Shown here piece after piece: positions 44,276 to 54,730 of a stretch of DNA of 64,000 nucleotides. The notes below the pieces were generated by a model. That model made no database searches. It was not told the DNA's origin and saw only the letters and a list, made by a program, of their open reading frames with translations. The DNA comes from Halichoerus grypus (taxonomy: Eukaryota > Chordata > Mammalia > Carnivora > Phocidae). A program made the position numbers and the translations under genes. Each line of letters starts with the position of its first letter. The first letter of the stretch is position 1. The DNA is taken from positions 21,650,449 through 21,714,448 of the forward strand of contig NC_135718.1 of the NCBI RefSeq assembly GCF_964656455.1, in the 5' to 3' direction.

Positions 44276-45075
44276 ATTTGGTGGTCATCTGTTGATTTGC
44301 CTGCACAACCCCCTTCCTCCTTCTTTGGTAATAATTATTTTAGTTTTCTTGGAAAACCTCTTCTCCTTCTTGTGATTTTGTGAAATTCTTACTCATGGTA
44401 CTCTGTCCTGCCCAAGCCCAAGAGTGAGGGTGAGACCCTCCTAGGCCAACTAGATCTTCACTCCATGCACTTTAAAAGAAAAACAAAATGAAAAAAAAAT
44501 ATATTGATAGTGCTGTTCATATGCAATAGAGTATGCAAATATTAAAAGTCTAGAATGATGAATTTTTACAGCCATATAAATTCATGGAAGCACCTGAAAG
44601 TAAGGATAAAAAATATTTCCTACATCACAGAAACCTGCTTATGTCCCTTCCTAGGCAACCAGTATTCTAATTTCTATTATCATGGGATAGTTTTGTATAC
44701 GATAATACATGGTAATGAAAAAAAAAGACTACATATAATATGGATGAACCACAGAAATATTGCTGCCAAAAATAATATAAAAGAGTATATATTTTATGAT
44801 CACTTTAGAACTTTGTAATCTGTTTCATATAACTAAGAGCCCTCATTGATACACTCAGTTTACAAAATACCCTGTTCTGTACTCCTTTGTCCTCATATTC
44901 AAATTTTACTCCACAGCCAAGGCACAAGGTAAGTCATATATCATTTAAGAAATCTCTACAGTCTCTTGACTTCTGCAAACTAAAAACACTATTTCTTCCT
45001 AATTTATTCATTAAGTTATTTTATATCTGATTATTATTGGGCATTGTTTCCATACACAGAGTCTTAGTGGCAGGA
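44276..45075. other. Unassigned; possible L1 3'-end scrap near 44.7-44.82 kb
   Basis: ACATATAATATGGATGAACC, then AGAGTATATATTTTATGATC, recall the L1 3' coding end ('acatggatgaatctcacaaa', 'agagtacatactgtatgatt'). The evidence is too slight for a firm call. Confidence 0.35.
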
Positions 45076-45079
45076 GGTA

Positions 45080-45625
45080 GGTAGGGTGCTTAGAAATTAT
45101 AGAGGAGATAAGATCCTGGATAGGTAGTTACCCAGATACCTTCTGAATACTACCAGTGACTGGGAGTGCACTGCTTTAAGAGGCAAGGTATTTAATGGTT
45201 GGGGGATTCTAATCATTAAAAAAATCTTTTAAATAAAGATAACTAATGTTATTATAATTCATTTTATAATTCATATCTGTTGATCTTCTTTCAATTCTCT
45301 GAAATGTTCTGATGCCTACACCCTTTTTCCTCAGAATAAATCTTCAGATATTTGGAAAGTGTTATTATGTCTAAACTGAATTTTCACTTTGACTTTCTGC
45401 TCCATTAATTATTCCTTAGAGGAGATGGCCTCTAGCCTCCTGTCAGCCCACATATAGATTCTGGATTACATTACATTTACCTTGTCAATGGCTTTCAACT
45501 GACAGAACAAAGCATGTCACTCAAGATGTGTTCTGGTAATTGTAGGTTAGACTAGAACTCTAACTTGATGTCCATACTATTTTAACTTTGTACTTGCTAG
45601 GCAATAAAATATAGTAATATGTTGC
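45080..45625 (-). mobile_element. CR1/L3 LINE relic
   Basis: Landmarks of the complemented L3/CR1 3' region are in order: CTACCAGTGACTGGGAGTGC-ACTGCTTTAAG (expected 'ccagtgacagggagctcactacctc'), AATCTTCAGATATTTGGAAA-GTG, ATTATGTCTAAACTGAATTT, CCTTGTCAATGGCTTTCAAC and TCAAGATGTGTTCTGGTAAT. CR1/L3 has been inactive in placental mammals for a very long time, so this is among the oldest insertions in the window. Confidence 0.75.
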
Positions 45626-45683
45626 AGTAAAAGATAATGTTGCTAAAACATGATTAAAGGTAACCTTCTATTAAGGCATTTTA

Positions 45684-45896
45684 TTTTATTTTATTATTTT
45701 ATTTTTTTTAAAGATTTTATTTATTCATTCAAGACACAGAGAGAGAGAGAGAGAGAGCATGAGCAGGGGGAGAGGCAGAGGGAGAAGCAGGCTCCCCACT
45801 GAGCCAGGAGTTGGACATGGGGCTCGATCCCAGGACCCTGGGATCATGACCCGAGCCGAAGGCAGATGCTTAACCATCTGAGCCACCCAGGCGCCC
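45684..45896 (-). mobile_element. SINEC (CAN-SINE)
   Basis: A minus-strand copy preceded by (TTTTA)n tail expansion and ending GAGCCACCCAGGCGCCC. The 16-bp target duplication CTATTAAGGCATTTTA is perfect (45668-45683 and 45897-45912). Confidence 0.97.
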
Positions 45897-45912
45897 CTAT
45901 TAAGGCATTTTA

Positions 45913-46395
45913 AATGAACTCCAGCTACAATCCCTTAACCATTAAAAATGAGACTGTGGCACAAGAATAATTGTTCCCTTGACAAAATGTCTTATGGGTT
46001 GGATTCATTTTTTTTAATTATACATAAAAAAGTAATTTATGAGCTTAGTATGTTTAGTAGAGATTATTTATTTCCTAAAGGGCATGCCACAATATTCTTC
46101 ATATTCATTAAATTATATATATTTGTATATAAAAATTTAATTTATGTGTAACTTTCTGGAATATGTCAACCTTCATTATGTGAAGTAAAATTATCCAGTA
46201 CTCATCATTAATGTTTAAAATAGAAAGTCAATGTTTCAATATGATGAACTAATTTATTAACTACTTAAGAGCCAAATTTTAATCCAACAAAATCTAATAA
46301 AATGCAGTACATATTGTGTGTTGTGTGTGTGTTTATAATTTAAGAAAGGCAATATAAACTACTATAATAGAAACACAAAAAGATAAAATAGTTAA
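45913..46395. other. No recognised feature
   Basis: AT-rich and unassigned. A short GT-rich run lies at 46315-46334. Confidence 0.45.
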
Positions 46396-46399
46396 AGAA

Positions 46400-47482
46400 A
46401 AAAGAAACAGAGATTTTAAGAGGTACAGAATGATATCAAATAGTCTAATACATGAGTAATTAGAATCTTACAAGGAGAAGAAAGAGAGGCTGGGGAAGAT
46501 TAATTATTTGAAGTGATAATGACTGAGAAGCCTCCAAAATTAAAGAGAGACTTCAAGTCACAGATCCACAAAATTGATATAACCCCAGAAGGATAAATCC
46601 AAACAAAATCAAAACAAACCAAACAAACCAAACAAAAACCCTAGACATATTTTATTAAAATTGCTCAAAATGAAAGACAATGAGAAAATCTTGAAGGCAG
46701 CCCCAGAAGAAAAACACACATGATATACTGAGGGTCAAAGGAAATGTTCAAAGCAGACTCTTCATCAGAAACTCAGTATACCAGAGGACAATGAAGTGAT
46801 ATCTGTAAACTCAGATTTCTATGCCCAGGGTAAATATTTTTTCAATAATGAAGGAGAACTGAAGAACTTTTAAGACAAACAAAAGCTGGGAGAATTCAAT
46901 GTCAGCAGAGCCATATTACAAAAAATATTAAAGACACCTCAAAGACACAAATCTAAAAAAAAAGAAATAAAGAAAGCCAGAAAAGGCACATTTAATTTTA
47001 AATATGAAAATATATTTTTATGACTGTCTATATCAAAAACAGTGGTAGTAAATTATGTGTTTGTAGAATGTGAACATAAAATATATGACAGAAATACAAC
47101 AAAAATTGGGAGGGAGGAATTAGGATTATACTATACTATTGTAATATCCATATATTAAACAGGAAGCTGTGTAATATTTGAAGATAGATTCTGATAATTA
47201 ATGATATATACTATAAAACCTAGGGAAAGTATTCAAAAATCAAGACATATAAATATAAGCTAATAGTCGAGTTATTACAATGTTGTAAAATATATGCAAC
47301 TGATTTTTAAAAGGCAGTAAAAAAAGGAAAAAAGAAAACAAAGATCAAAGTAAATAGAAAATAGTTACCAAGATATTAGATTATAGATTTTTATCAAACC
47401 ATAATAATCAAATTAACTATCAGTGGTTTAAAATATTACTTAAAATAGAGGTTGTCAAACTGGATTTAAAAAGCAAGACCTA
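46400..47482 (+). mobile_element. Ancient L1 (outer element), ORF1 end to ORF2 start
   Basis: ORF1 C-terminal landmarks (GACAATGAGAAAATCTTGAA, ACAATGAAGTGATATCTGTA, ATGAAGGAGAACTGAAGAAC) are followed by TTTAAGACAAACAAAAGCTG and the ORF1-ORF2 spacer. The first part of ORF2 comes next (ATTAACTATCAGTGGTTTAA, GAGGTTGTCAAACTGGATTT, AAAAAGCAAGACCTA). It stops at 47482 where a SINE begins. The same element seems to resume at about 48584. All frames are decayed. Confidence 0.78.
46598..46640. repeat. (CAAAC)n-like low-complexity tract
   Basis: Several AAACAAACC units within the L1 ORF1 region. Confidence 0.8.
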
Positions 47483-47682
47483 GGTAAGCCTGAGTGGCTC
47501 AGTTGGTTAAGCGTCCAACTCTTGACTTCAGCTCAGGTGATGATCTCAGCGTCGTAAGATCGAGCCCTTTGTCAAGCTCTGTGCTAGTTGTGAAACCTGT
47601 TTAAGATTCATTCTCTCCCCCCTCGCTGCCCTCCCCACCTCAGCTTGCCGATGTTCTCTCTCTCTAAAAAAAAAAAAAAAGC
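47483..47682 (+). mobile_element. SINEC (CAN-SINE), diverged, at an L1-L1 junction
   Basis: A plus-strand SINE starting GGTAAGCCTGAGTGGCTCAG with body TTAAGCGTCCAACTCTTGAC and poly(A). The flanks GCAAGACCTA (47473-47482) and GCAAAACCTA (47683-47692) are its 10-bp target duplication with one mismatch. The same string also occurs at the far side of the adjoining L1 3' end, as described in the findings. Confidence 0.92.
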
Positions 47683-47692
47683 GCAAAACCTA

Positions 47693-48583
47693 ACAACTAT
47701 GAGATATCACTATGCACCTATAAGAATGACTAATATCTGAATCAATAACACCATCAAATGCTGGCAAGAATGTGTAGCCACAAGAACTGTCATTCATTAC
47801 TGATAGAAATGCAAAATAGTACAGCCCCTTTAGATGACAGTTTGGCAGTTTCTTAAAAAATGAAACAAACTTTTACCACATGATCCAGATTTCACACTCC
47901 TTGCTATGTCCACAAACAAAAACTTCATATAAAATTTATAAGCTTTTTTCATAATCCCCAAACCTTGGAAGCAACCAAGCTGTCCTTCAAGAGGTAAATG
48001 AATAAGCAAACTGTGGTTCAACCATAATTTGGATTATTATTCAGCCATAAAAAAAAGCTAATGTAACTACAGAAAGACAAATGACTATTAAGTCATGAAA
48101 ACATACTGAGGAAACTTAATGTATAGTATTAAGTAAAAGAGGTCAATAAGAAAAGATTACATACTGTGTGATTCAAATTATATGACATTTTTGAAAAGGC
48201 AAAGCTATACAGACAGTAAAAAGATCAGTGGATCCCTAGAGGTTTGTGGGGAGGGAGGGTTGAATAGGTGAAACATAGGATTTTAAGGCAGTGAAATGAT
48301 TCTGTATGATACTATAGTGGTGGATACAAGTCATTATACCTTTGTCAAAATCCACAGAATGTACACAAAGGTTGAACCATATTGTGAGCTATGGACATTA
48401 GTTAATAATGCGCAATACTGGCTCATCAATTGTAACAGATTTGCCACACTAAATGTAGGATGGTAATAATATGGGAGAAGGGGGGGAAGAGAGAAGAGAG
48501 GAGTTTCTACAAGGACACTATAATTTTTGTTCAATTTTTGTGTAAACCTAAAACTGATCTAAACACAGTATATTAATTTAAAA
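47693..48583 (+). mobile_element. L1 3' end inserted in another L1
   Basis: The end of ORF2 and the 3' UTR of an old L1, starting at TATGAGATATCACTATGCAC. Landmarks are GACAGTTTGGCAGTTTCTTA, ATAATCCCCAAACCTTGGAA, TATTCAGCCATAAAAAAAAG, TTACATACTGTGTGATTCAA, CACAGAATGTACACAAAGGT and AGTATATTAATTTAAAAGGG. ORF2 5' sequence of a second L1 lies on both sides, consistent with a 5'-truncated L1 that landed in an older one. Confidence 0.75.
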
Positions 48584-49125
48584 GGGCAAAATATAACTAC
48601 AAGTTATAAGAAACTTAGATTGAATATGAAAGCATAGATGGATGAAAAGTAAAAAGGATAGAAGTAGATATACCATGCAAACATTAATCAAAGCTGGTGT
48701 GTCTATATTAATATCAGGGAAAATTGAATTAAAAATAGAACATATTACCAGACATTAAGGAAGGGGGGCATCATATAATAACAAAATGTTGAATTCAGCA
48801 AAATGACATAGTAACCCTAAATGAGTGTGAGCCTAAAAATATAACTTCAAAACACATAAAACAAAAAAGGATACAACTGAAAGTAGAAAGAGGCAAATAA
48901 AAATTTTAGCTGGAAATCTCAACACTCTTCAACACTACACATTCTGTAACCAATAGAACAAATAACTAGAAAAGTTGATAAGAAGGTAGAAGAGCAGAAT
49001 ATTGCTATCAATGGATGTGAACACTTCAACCAATGATAGCAAAATACTAATTTTTTCAAGGGCACATGGAACGTTCACCAAGATAAAACCATGTTCTGGG
49101 CCAAAGGAGCAAAATAATAAACACG
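48584..49125 (+). mobile_element. Ancient L1 (outer element resumed), ORF2 endonuclease region
   Basis: GCAAAATATAACTACAAGTT continues the ORF2 order expected after GCAAGACC(TA). Next come ATATACCATGCAAACATTAA, GGTGTGTCTATATTAATATC, CATCATATAATAACAAAATG, GGGCACATGGAACGTTCACC and TTCTGGGCCAAAGGAGC. This is the endonuclease domain of an old L1 ORF2 with all frames broken. Confidence 0.75.
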
Positions 49126-49770
49126 TTAAGCTTTGTGAACCACGTCATCTTACCACAACTCATCTTTGCTGTCCTCATGTGGAAGCCCATCTGGACAATA
49201 CAGAAACAGCTTGATAATTTTTTATGGAGCTAAACATGCATTTACCACTCAACTCAGTCATCTTGTTTCTCTCTAGATATTTACCCACAGGACATAAAAC
49301 ATATGTTCACACAACGATCTCTAGTCAGATGTTTATACTAGTTTTATTTATAATCACCCAAACCTGGGAACAGTCCAAATGGCCCACAAATAGGGAATGG
49401 GTTCACAAAGTGTGGTACATGTAGAAGAGCACTCAGCAATAAAAAGGAAGAAAATCCTGTTACATTCAACTATATGGTTGTATCTCAGATACACATGGCT
49501 ATATACAAACACACAAGTTTTGCAAAGGCCATATACTGTATAATTCCATTTATATAACATCTGGGAAAGACAACACCCTAGAGATTGATGTCACATCAAT
49601 GATTGCCAAGGGCTGGATTTGGGAAAAGGATAACTCCAAAGTTCCAGAGGGAAGAGTTGGGCAGTAAGGGAATTGTTTCATGTTTTTATTGTGACAGTGA
49701 TTATATTAATGTATTTTTTAAAACCTATAAGAACAGTACACTGTTTATCAGTAAATGTTACTGTGTGTAA
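49126..49770 (+). mobile_element. L1 3' end (third old L1 piece)
   Basis: Starting near 49175, TGGACAATACAGAAACAGCT, then AGATATTTACCCACAGGACA, TATAATCACCCAAACCTGGG, GTGGTACATGTAGAAGAGCA, CAGCAATAAAAAGGAAGAAA, TATACTGTATAATTCCATTT and GATTGCCAAGGGCTGGATTT follow the end of ORF2 and the 3' UTR. It could be the 3' end of the outer L1 after loss of the RT region, or a separate copy. Confidence 0.78.
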
Positions 49771-50415
49771 ATGCTATGTTGTATTGTAGAGAGGCCCTGA
49801 AGGATGCAGGTGCTGACACTGTGAGTGAAGAATTTGTGGAAGGTGCCTGCATCCACCTCAAATACATATTAATTCAACTTCAATTTCAAAGAGAAACTCC
49901 CTTTGCATTTGTTTTATGAATTAAGAGTTCTTCAAAGATAATCTAATTTGAATGGCTGAGTTCCCATCATTATGTACTAGACTCTAGTTTCTAAGAAAGA
50001 AAGACTCAGCTTACCAGATAGTTCCTGAATCTTACTATCCTCGAAGACTTCATAGAATTTTCTGTAAGAGGCCACTTCTACTGGGTCTGTCACTTCTTTC
50101 AGGGACTATTACATGACCTTCGCTTCATTTCTTCTTTCCCTGAATTTGATAATGATATTTCCAATGACAGTAAGTGATAGTACAATATATATAGTGAAAA
50201 CTTGGTCATGTCATCGCAAACGCCTCACTAGCTCTGTGTGTTCCAAGGTCTGCGTTCTACAGATCATGGGCAGGTATCTTGGGGGCTGCCACCTAGAGTG
50301 GTGGGGAAATGTGAATGGGGGTTCTTCCCTTCCTCTAAATTCACTAATTTCAACAGAGAAACTCCCCTTTTGTTTTGTAAATTTAAATTCTCACTCAGGT
50401 TATTCAAGTAAAATA
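49771..50415. other. No assignable feature
   Basis: Holds most of the window's longest non-L1 open frame (178 codons, 50113-50649). It has no recognised domain and its 3' part runs into L2 sequence, so it is treated as chance. The strings near 49896 and 50356 (GAGAAACTCCC) recur but do not define a clear repeat. Confidence 0.4.
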
Positions 50416-50419
50416 TTCT

Positions 50420-50805
50420 ACCTTCAGGATGAGTTTAAAACCACAAACTCTCTTGATAAGAGATGTTTTCTTAATAGGACAAATAGGTCTGTGGTGGTTT
50501 ACCCTATTCTTTCCTCTCCAGGCGGCCTTTCCCATTCCCTGACCCATGCTTTCTCTAGTACTGCTGAACTAGAGGTCATGTTGTTCTACCTTTGCTCATT
50601 GTGGTCCCAACACCCAGGAAAGCCTTCATCCTTTCCTGTTCTTGGTTAACTTTTACTCAGACATTCAGATTCATTTTAACAGGTATCTGTATGAAACTTT
50701 CTTGATATCCTCAAACTGGATTAGCTATTCCTTTTCATAATTCTGCTTTATATATTGCTTTGAGCACATTTTCACATTTTGTTGTACTGCTTCTTGAAGT
50801 GAGTC
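50420..50805 (+). mobile_element. L2 LINE relic
   Basis: TAACTTTTACTCAGACATTC, then GAAACTTTCTTGATATCCTC and TTCATAATTCTGCTTTATAT, follow the L2 segment 'ctgctcaaatgtcacctcct...gaggccttccctgacc...catagcacttatcac'. The match is diffuse and the left edge is approximate. Confidence 0.5.
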
Positions 50806-50906
50806 AGGTCTCAGCCTGGGGGTCTCTTTTTGGTGTCTTTTTTTTCCTATCTGCATCCACTCCCTTGGGAATCTTTTTCAGTTCCATACCTTTTTATATT
50901 ATCTAC

Positions 50907-51314
50907 TGCGGGGAATGGCCAGCAATCCTTGTACCCACGGATGAAAGATGACTCCAAACTTTGCGTGAAAGAGAGGAGAAGGCGAGGGGGTCAAGGCTCA
51001 GAGATGAAGACCCTTTGCTCTTCTTTGCTCCCGCTTTTATTGGTCCTTCAGGATATCCTTATCACCGTTTCTCAAGCACGTGATGTGTAACAAGGGGTCT
51101 TACTGAAACTGAGAAGATTTATGGGAAAGATAAGATCAGCTAATCTGCGTGTTTTACTAAACATAGGCTAAGGGACAATGTATACATCTCTTAGATCACA
51201 GGGTGGCTGTTTGGGCTAAGAGAGCTTCAGGGGAAGGTAACTCCCTGCAGCATTCCAAAGGCCCACGCCCTTCTCCCAAACCCTCCCTTGCCCCCTAGCA
51301 GCCTATGTGTTACA
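50907..51314 (-). mobile_element. Probable solo ERV LTR, minus strand
   Basis: On the minus strand this 408-bp block runs from TGTAACACATAGGCTGCTAG to ATTGCTGGCCATTCCCCGCA, so it has TG...CA ends. A polyadenylation signal (CCAATAAAAGCGGGAGCAAA, complement at 51023-51043) is followed by about 120 bases of R/U5-like sequence. A younger look (several CpGs) sets it apart from the L2 on both sides. A clean target duplication was not found (50901-50906 ATCTAC, 51315-51320 TTTAGC). The signal context is reminiscent of ERV2/ERVK-class LTRs, but the class is inference. Confidence 0.55.
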
Positions 51315-51339
51315 TTTAGCAAGCCAGGTATTATGGCTG

Positions 51340-51760
51340 ATTTCATGCTCTACATTAACCCCAATGATCTGCATGCTGATGATTCACAAAACTATCTTCA
51401 GTTTGACATCTCCACTGAAAGAAAGACTTATATAATGAATTTCTCACTTAAAATTTCCAGATGGATGTGTTAATAGTCTCAATCTCAACTTGTTCAAACT
51501 GAACTTCTTTACACCCCCACCCCAAACCTATTCCTTCTGAAATATTCCACTTTTAAAATAATGGTAATGGCATTAGCCCAGTTGTCAGGCCAAAATCTAT
51601 GAACTCATTCTTGAATCCTTTCTCTTTACCAGTATCTGATATATAATATAATCCCTTTACCTTTGGTATGAAAATACAGTCCTATAGGTCCTGTTCTACT
51701 ATTTCAGTGTAATCCCTTAGGACTAGCCCTCCAGCCAATTACAGATATGACAATGGACAA
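51340..51760 (+). mobile_element. L2 LINE relic, ORF2 region
   Basis: Follows L2 sense order: GCTGATGATTCACAAAACTA, GTTTGACATCTCCACTGAAA, CTCAATCTCAACTTGTTCAA, ACTGAACTTCTTTACACCCC, GTTGTCAGGCCAAAATCTAT and CATTCTTGAATCCTTTCTCT. L2 is an ancient, inactive LINE. This piece lies upstream of the 50.42-50.80 kb piece in L2 consensus order but downstream in the window, so they are probably two copies. Confidence 0.75.
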
Positions 51761-52285
51761 GATTCAAAAGAAAAAGTGACTACCTGAAAATCAAACAGAG
51801 CAAATAAAAATAGGCAGGATGTTATAAGGAAGTTTAAAATGTGGGTAAATAATCAGCATGAAGTTAGATCAAATCTGTGACTTTCCCTCACTTGTGGATT
51901 CATTACAAGGGTATTCCCCCAAAATGGAGCAAAGCAGCATGGCTAAAACTCCAGTAGCAACCATATCAAAAGAACTACAGAAAGAAGATGACATAAGCCA
52001 GAGAGCGAGGGGAAACTCTAGAGAGGAGAGACCCAGAGAAGATGATACCTAATTCGGTGTATGCATCCATTTAATTTCAGTCTGATTCCTGAAAGTGACA
52101 AGGAAGTGCAAAGTAGCCCCAAAGCAGCAGATCAAAGTCTCTGAGAACTGAAGTGAGATTTGTACCATTCTGCCCAGGCTGAACCTAACTAACCTGCTTG
52201 TCTTTTAAGACAAAAATATCAACATCCTCTAGAGGATTATACTAAAACTCGGAGTTTATACAACATATCATTTACAACATAGGAC
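51761..52285. other. No recognised feature
   Basis: Includes a 64-codon charged open frame (51858-52052) with no recognisable domain. No gene is called. Confidence 0.45.
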
Positions 52286-52373
52286 TTAACTCACTTAGCT
52301 TGAAGACCTCAAAGTTTCATCCATGTTGTCACAAATGGCAGGATTTCCTTCTTTATGGCTGAATAATACTCCA

Positions 52374-52375
<2 letters not shown>

Positions 52376-52418
<43 letters not shown>
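52376..52418. repeat. (TG)n microsatellite inside L1
   Basis: About 21 TG units, starting right after GAATAATACTCCAAAG in the L1 ORF2 3' end, the same element position as the CA/TA repeat at 26065-26112. Confidence 0.97.
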
Positions 52419-52419
<1 letters not shown>

Positions 52420-52953
52420 ACATGAGCACATGTATCACTTTTTATTTATCCATTTGCTCATTGATGGACAATTAGGTTGTTTCCATGTCTTGGCAATTTT
52501 AAACAATGCTGCAATGAACATGAGAATACAGATATCTCTTTGATACAGTGATTTCATCTTCTTCAGATACACCCCAGAAGCAAAATAGCTAAATCACATG
52601 GTAATTCCATAGTTAATTTTTTGAGGCACCTCCAAATTGTTTTCCATAGTGGCTGCACCAGTGTACACCTCTACCAAAGCATACAGGGGTTCCCTTTTCT
52701 CCGTGTCCTCACAAACACTTGTTATCACTTAGATTTCTGCTGATAGTCATCCTAGCACGTATGATGCTATTTCACTGTGATTTTGATTTGCATTTCCCTG
52801 GTAATTCGTGACACTGAGCACCTTTTCATGTATCTATCTGATATTGATTTTATGTTCATTGTTCATTTTATTCTTGATATTGTTGATTTTTTTCTTCTTG
52901 TTTTCCTTTGTTAGTCTTCCTAGAGGTTTGTCAACTTTTAAAAATCTTTTCCA

Positions 52954-53155
52954 GGGCACCTGGGTGTCTCAGTCAGTTAAGCGTCTGCCTTTGGCTCAGG
53001 TCATGATCCCAGGGTCCTGGGATCCAGCCCCGCATCAGGCTCCCTGCTCAGCGGGAAGCCTGCTTCTCCCTCTCCCACTCCCTCTGCTTGTGTTCCCTCT
53101 TTCGCTGTGTCTCTCTCTGTCAAATAAATAAATAAAATCTTTAAAAAACAAAATG
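52954..53155 (+). mobile_element. SINEC (CAN-SINE), first of a tandem pair
   Basis: Starts GGGCACCTGGGTGTCTCAGT and ends AAATAAATAAATAAAATCTT with an A-rich tail (AAAAAACAAAATGA). The left target duplication AAAAATCTTTTCCA lies at 52940-52953; its partner occurs only after the second SINE. Confidence 0.95.
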
Positions 53156-53358
53156 AGGGGTGCCTGGGTGGCTCATATGGTTAAGCGTCTTCTTTCGGCT
53201 CAGGTCAAGATCCCAGGGTCCTGGGATCGAGCCCCACATCGGGCTCCTGGCTCAGCGAGGAGCCTGCTTCTCCCTCTCCCTCTGCCTCTCTCCCTGCTCA
53301 TGCTTTCTCTCTCTCTCTGTTCTCTGTGTCTCAAATGAATAAATAAAATCTTTTAAAA
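53156..53358 (+). mobile_element. SINEC (CAN-SINE), second of a tandem pair
   Basis: Starts GGGGTGCCTGGGTGGCTCAT directly after the tail of the first copy, in the same orientation, and ends in AAATCTTTTAAAAAA. The right-hand copy of the outer target duplication, AAAAATCTTTTCCA, lies at 53359-53372. The two copies differ at many positions (head TATGGTTAAGCGTCTTCTTT; CGAGGAGCCTGC against CGGGAAGCCTGC), so they are not a simple local duplication. Confidence 0.95.
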
Positions 53359-54730
53359 AAAAATCTTTTCCAAAAAGAAGCTTATTGTTTCACTGATTTT
53401 CTCTATTTTTCTGTTTTCAATTTCATTGATTTCTGATCTTATCCTTATTATTTCTTTCATTGTACTTGTTTTGGCTTTATTTTGCTCCTCCAGTTTTGAG
53501 GGAGGAGCTTTGATTATTGATTCTACTCTTTCCTCTTTTCTAATGTATGCATTTTAGTATTATACATTTCTTGCACAATACTTGTTTTGCTGTATCCTAC
53601 ATATTTTGATATGTCCTGTTTTCATTCGGCTCAATATGTTGACATTTCCTTATTAATTTATGAAATACTTAGAGGTTTATTATTTAGTATCTAAATTTTG
53701 GAAGATTTTTTTCTGTCTCTGTTATTGATCTCTGGTTGGATTCCTTTGTGGTCAGAGAACACACTCTATATGGTTTTAGTTCTTCCAAATTCATTGAAGG
53801 GTGTTTTATAGCCCAAAATATTGTCTGTTCTAGTATATTCCATTAGCACTTGAAAAGAATATATGTTCTGCTAATGTTTGGTGGAATATTCTATAAATGT
53901 CAATTGGATTTTGGTAGTTAATGTTACTATGTTCTCTCTCTTTTTTTTTTTTTTCTGATTTTCTATGTAGGTGTTTTATCAATTGCTGAGATGGGATGTG
54001 CATGCTTCTAACTACAAGTATGGATTTTTCTATTTTTCCTTGCAGTTATACCATATAACTTCTATTTTCTACTGTGCAAACATATTTAAGATTATGTCTC
54101 CTTGGTAGACTGGCTTTTTTATAAATATATAATGTCCCTCTCTGTCTCTGGTTATAGATATAGATATAGCTCTAAAGTCTACTTCATCAGATGTTAATAT
54201 AGATTCTCCTGCTTTCTTTGACTAAGGTTTCCATGATATATATTTGTTTTTTCGTCTCTTAGACATTCAATACACCTATATTGTTACGTTTGAATTTAGT
54301 TTCTTATAGAAGCAAATAGTTGGGTCATATTGTTAAAGACCATTTCTGTTTAGTGTGATTACCAACATGTTAAGACCTAAGTCAGACATTTTACTTTTTA
54401 TTATATGTTTGTTCTCCTTTTATTATTTCACTGCTTACTTTCCTGCTCTCTTGTGGGTAAATTGTACTTTTATTAGAATTTTATTTTACTTTACCTGTAG
54501 TGTTTTTTTTGTGTGTGTGTGTATCTGTTTGTATATCTCTTTTTTTAGTGGTTGCTGTAGGGATCACAGTATATGCACATAACTTATCACAGTCCACTGA
54601 TGTCATAATTTTACCAAGTTAGATGAAGCGTAGAAATCGAAATCTACACCTCCCTTTATATTTCTCTAGCACCCCCAATTTATAATTGTCCTTTCAGCTT
54701 CCTCAGTTTCCCTCTTATTGTCTCAATTCC

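Larger units (their letters stand above)
52290..54730 (-). mobile_element. Ancient L1, minus strand, internally deleted
   Basis: Plus-strand text is the complement of an old L1. The 3' coding end comes first (CATCCATGTTGTCACAAATG, ATGGCTGAATAATACTCCAA, AACAATGCTGCAATGAACAT, TTTTCCATAGTGGCTGCACC). ORF2 endonuclease and inter-ORF sequence follow from about 53.37 kb (CTCTGGTTGGATTCCTTTGT, AATTGCTGAGATGGGATGTG, AGTGGTTGCTGTAGGGATCA). Most of the RT domain is missing. A SINE pair is inserted at 52954-53358 and a TG microsatellite at 52376-52418. The far (5') end is approximate. Confidence 0.8.

Noticed and set aside
49896..50375. Recurring GAGAAACTCCC-type strings taken as a possible dispersed repeat
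   Set aside because: Similarity extends over fewer than about 40 bases and is not supported by flanks.
50113..50649. 178-codon open frame on the plus strand, the longest outside L1 sequence
   Set aside because: No recognisable domain, no codon-use signal I can judge, and its 3' part overlaps L2-like sequence. A frame of this size is expected by chance in 64 kb read in six frames.
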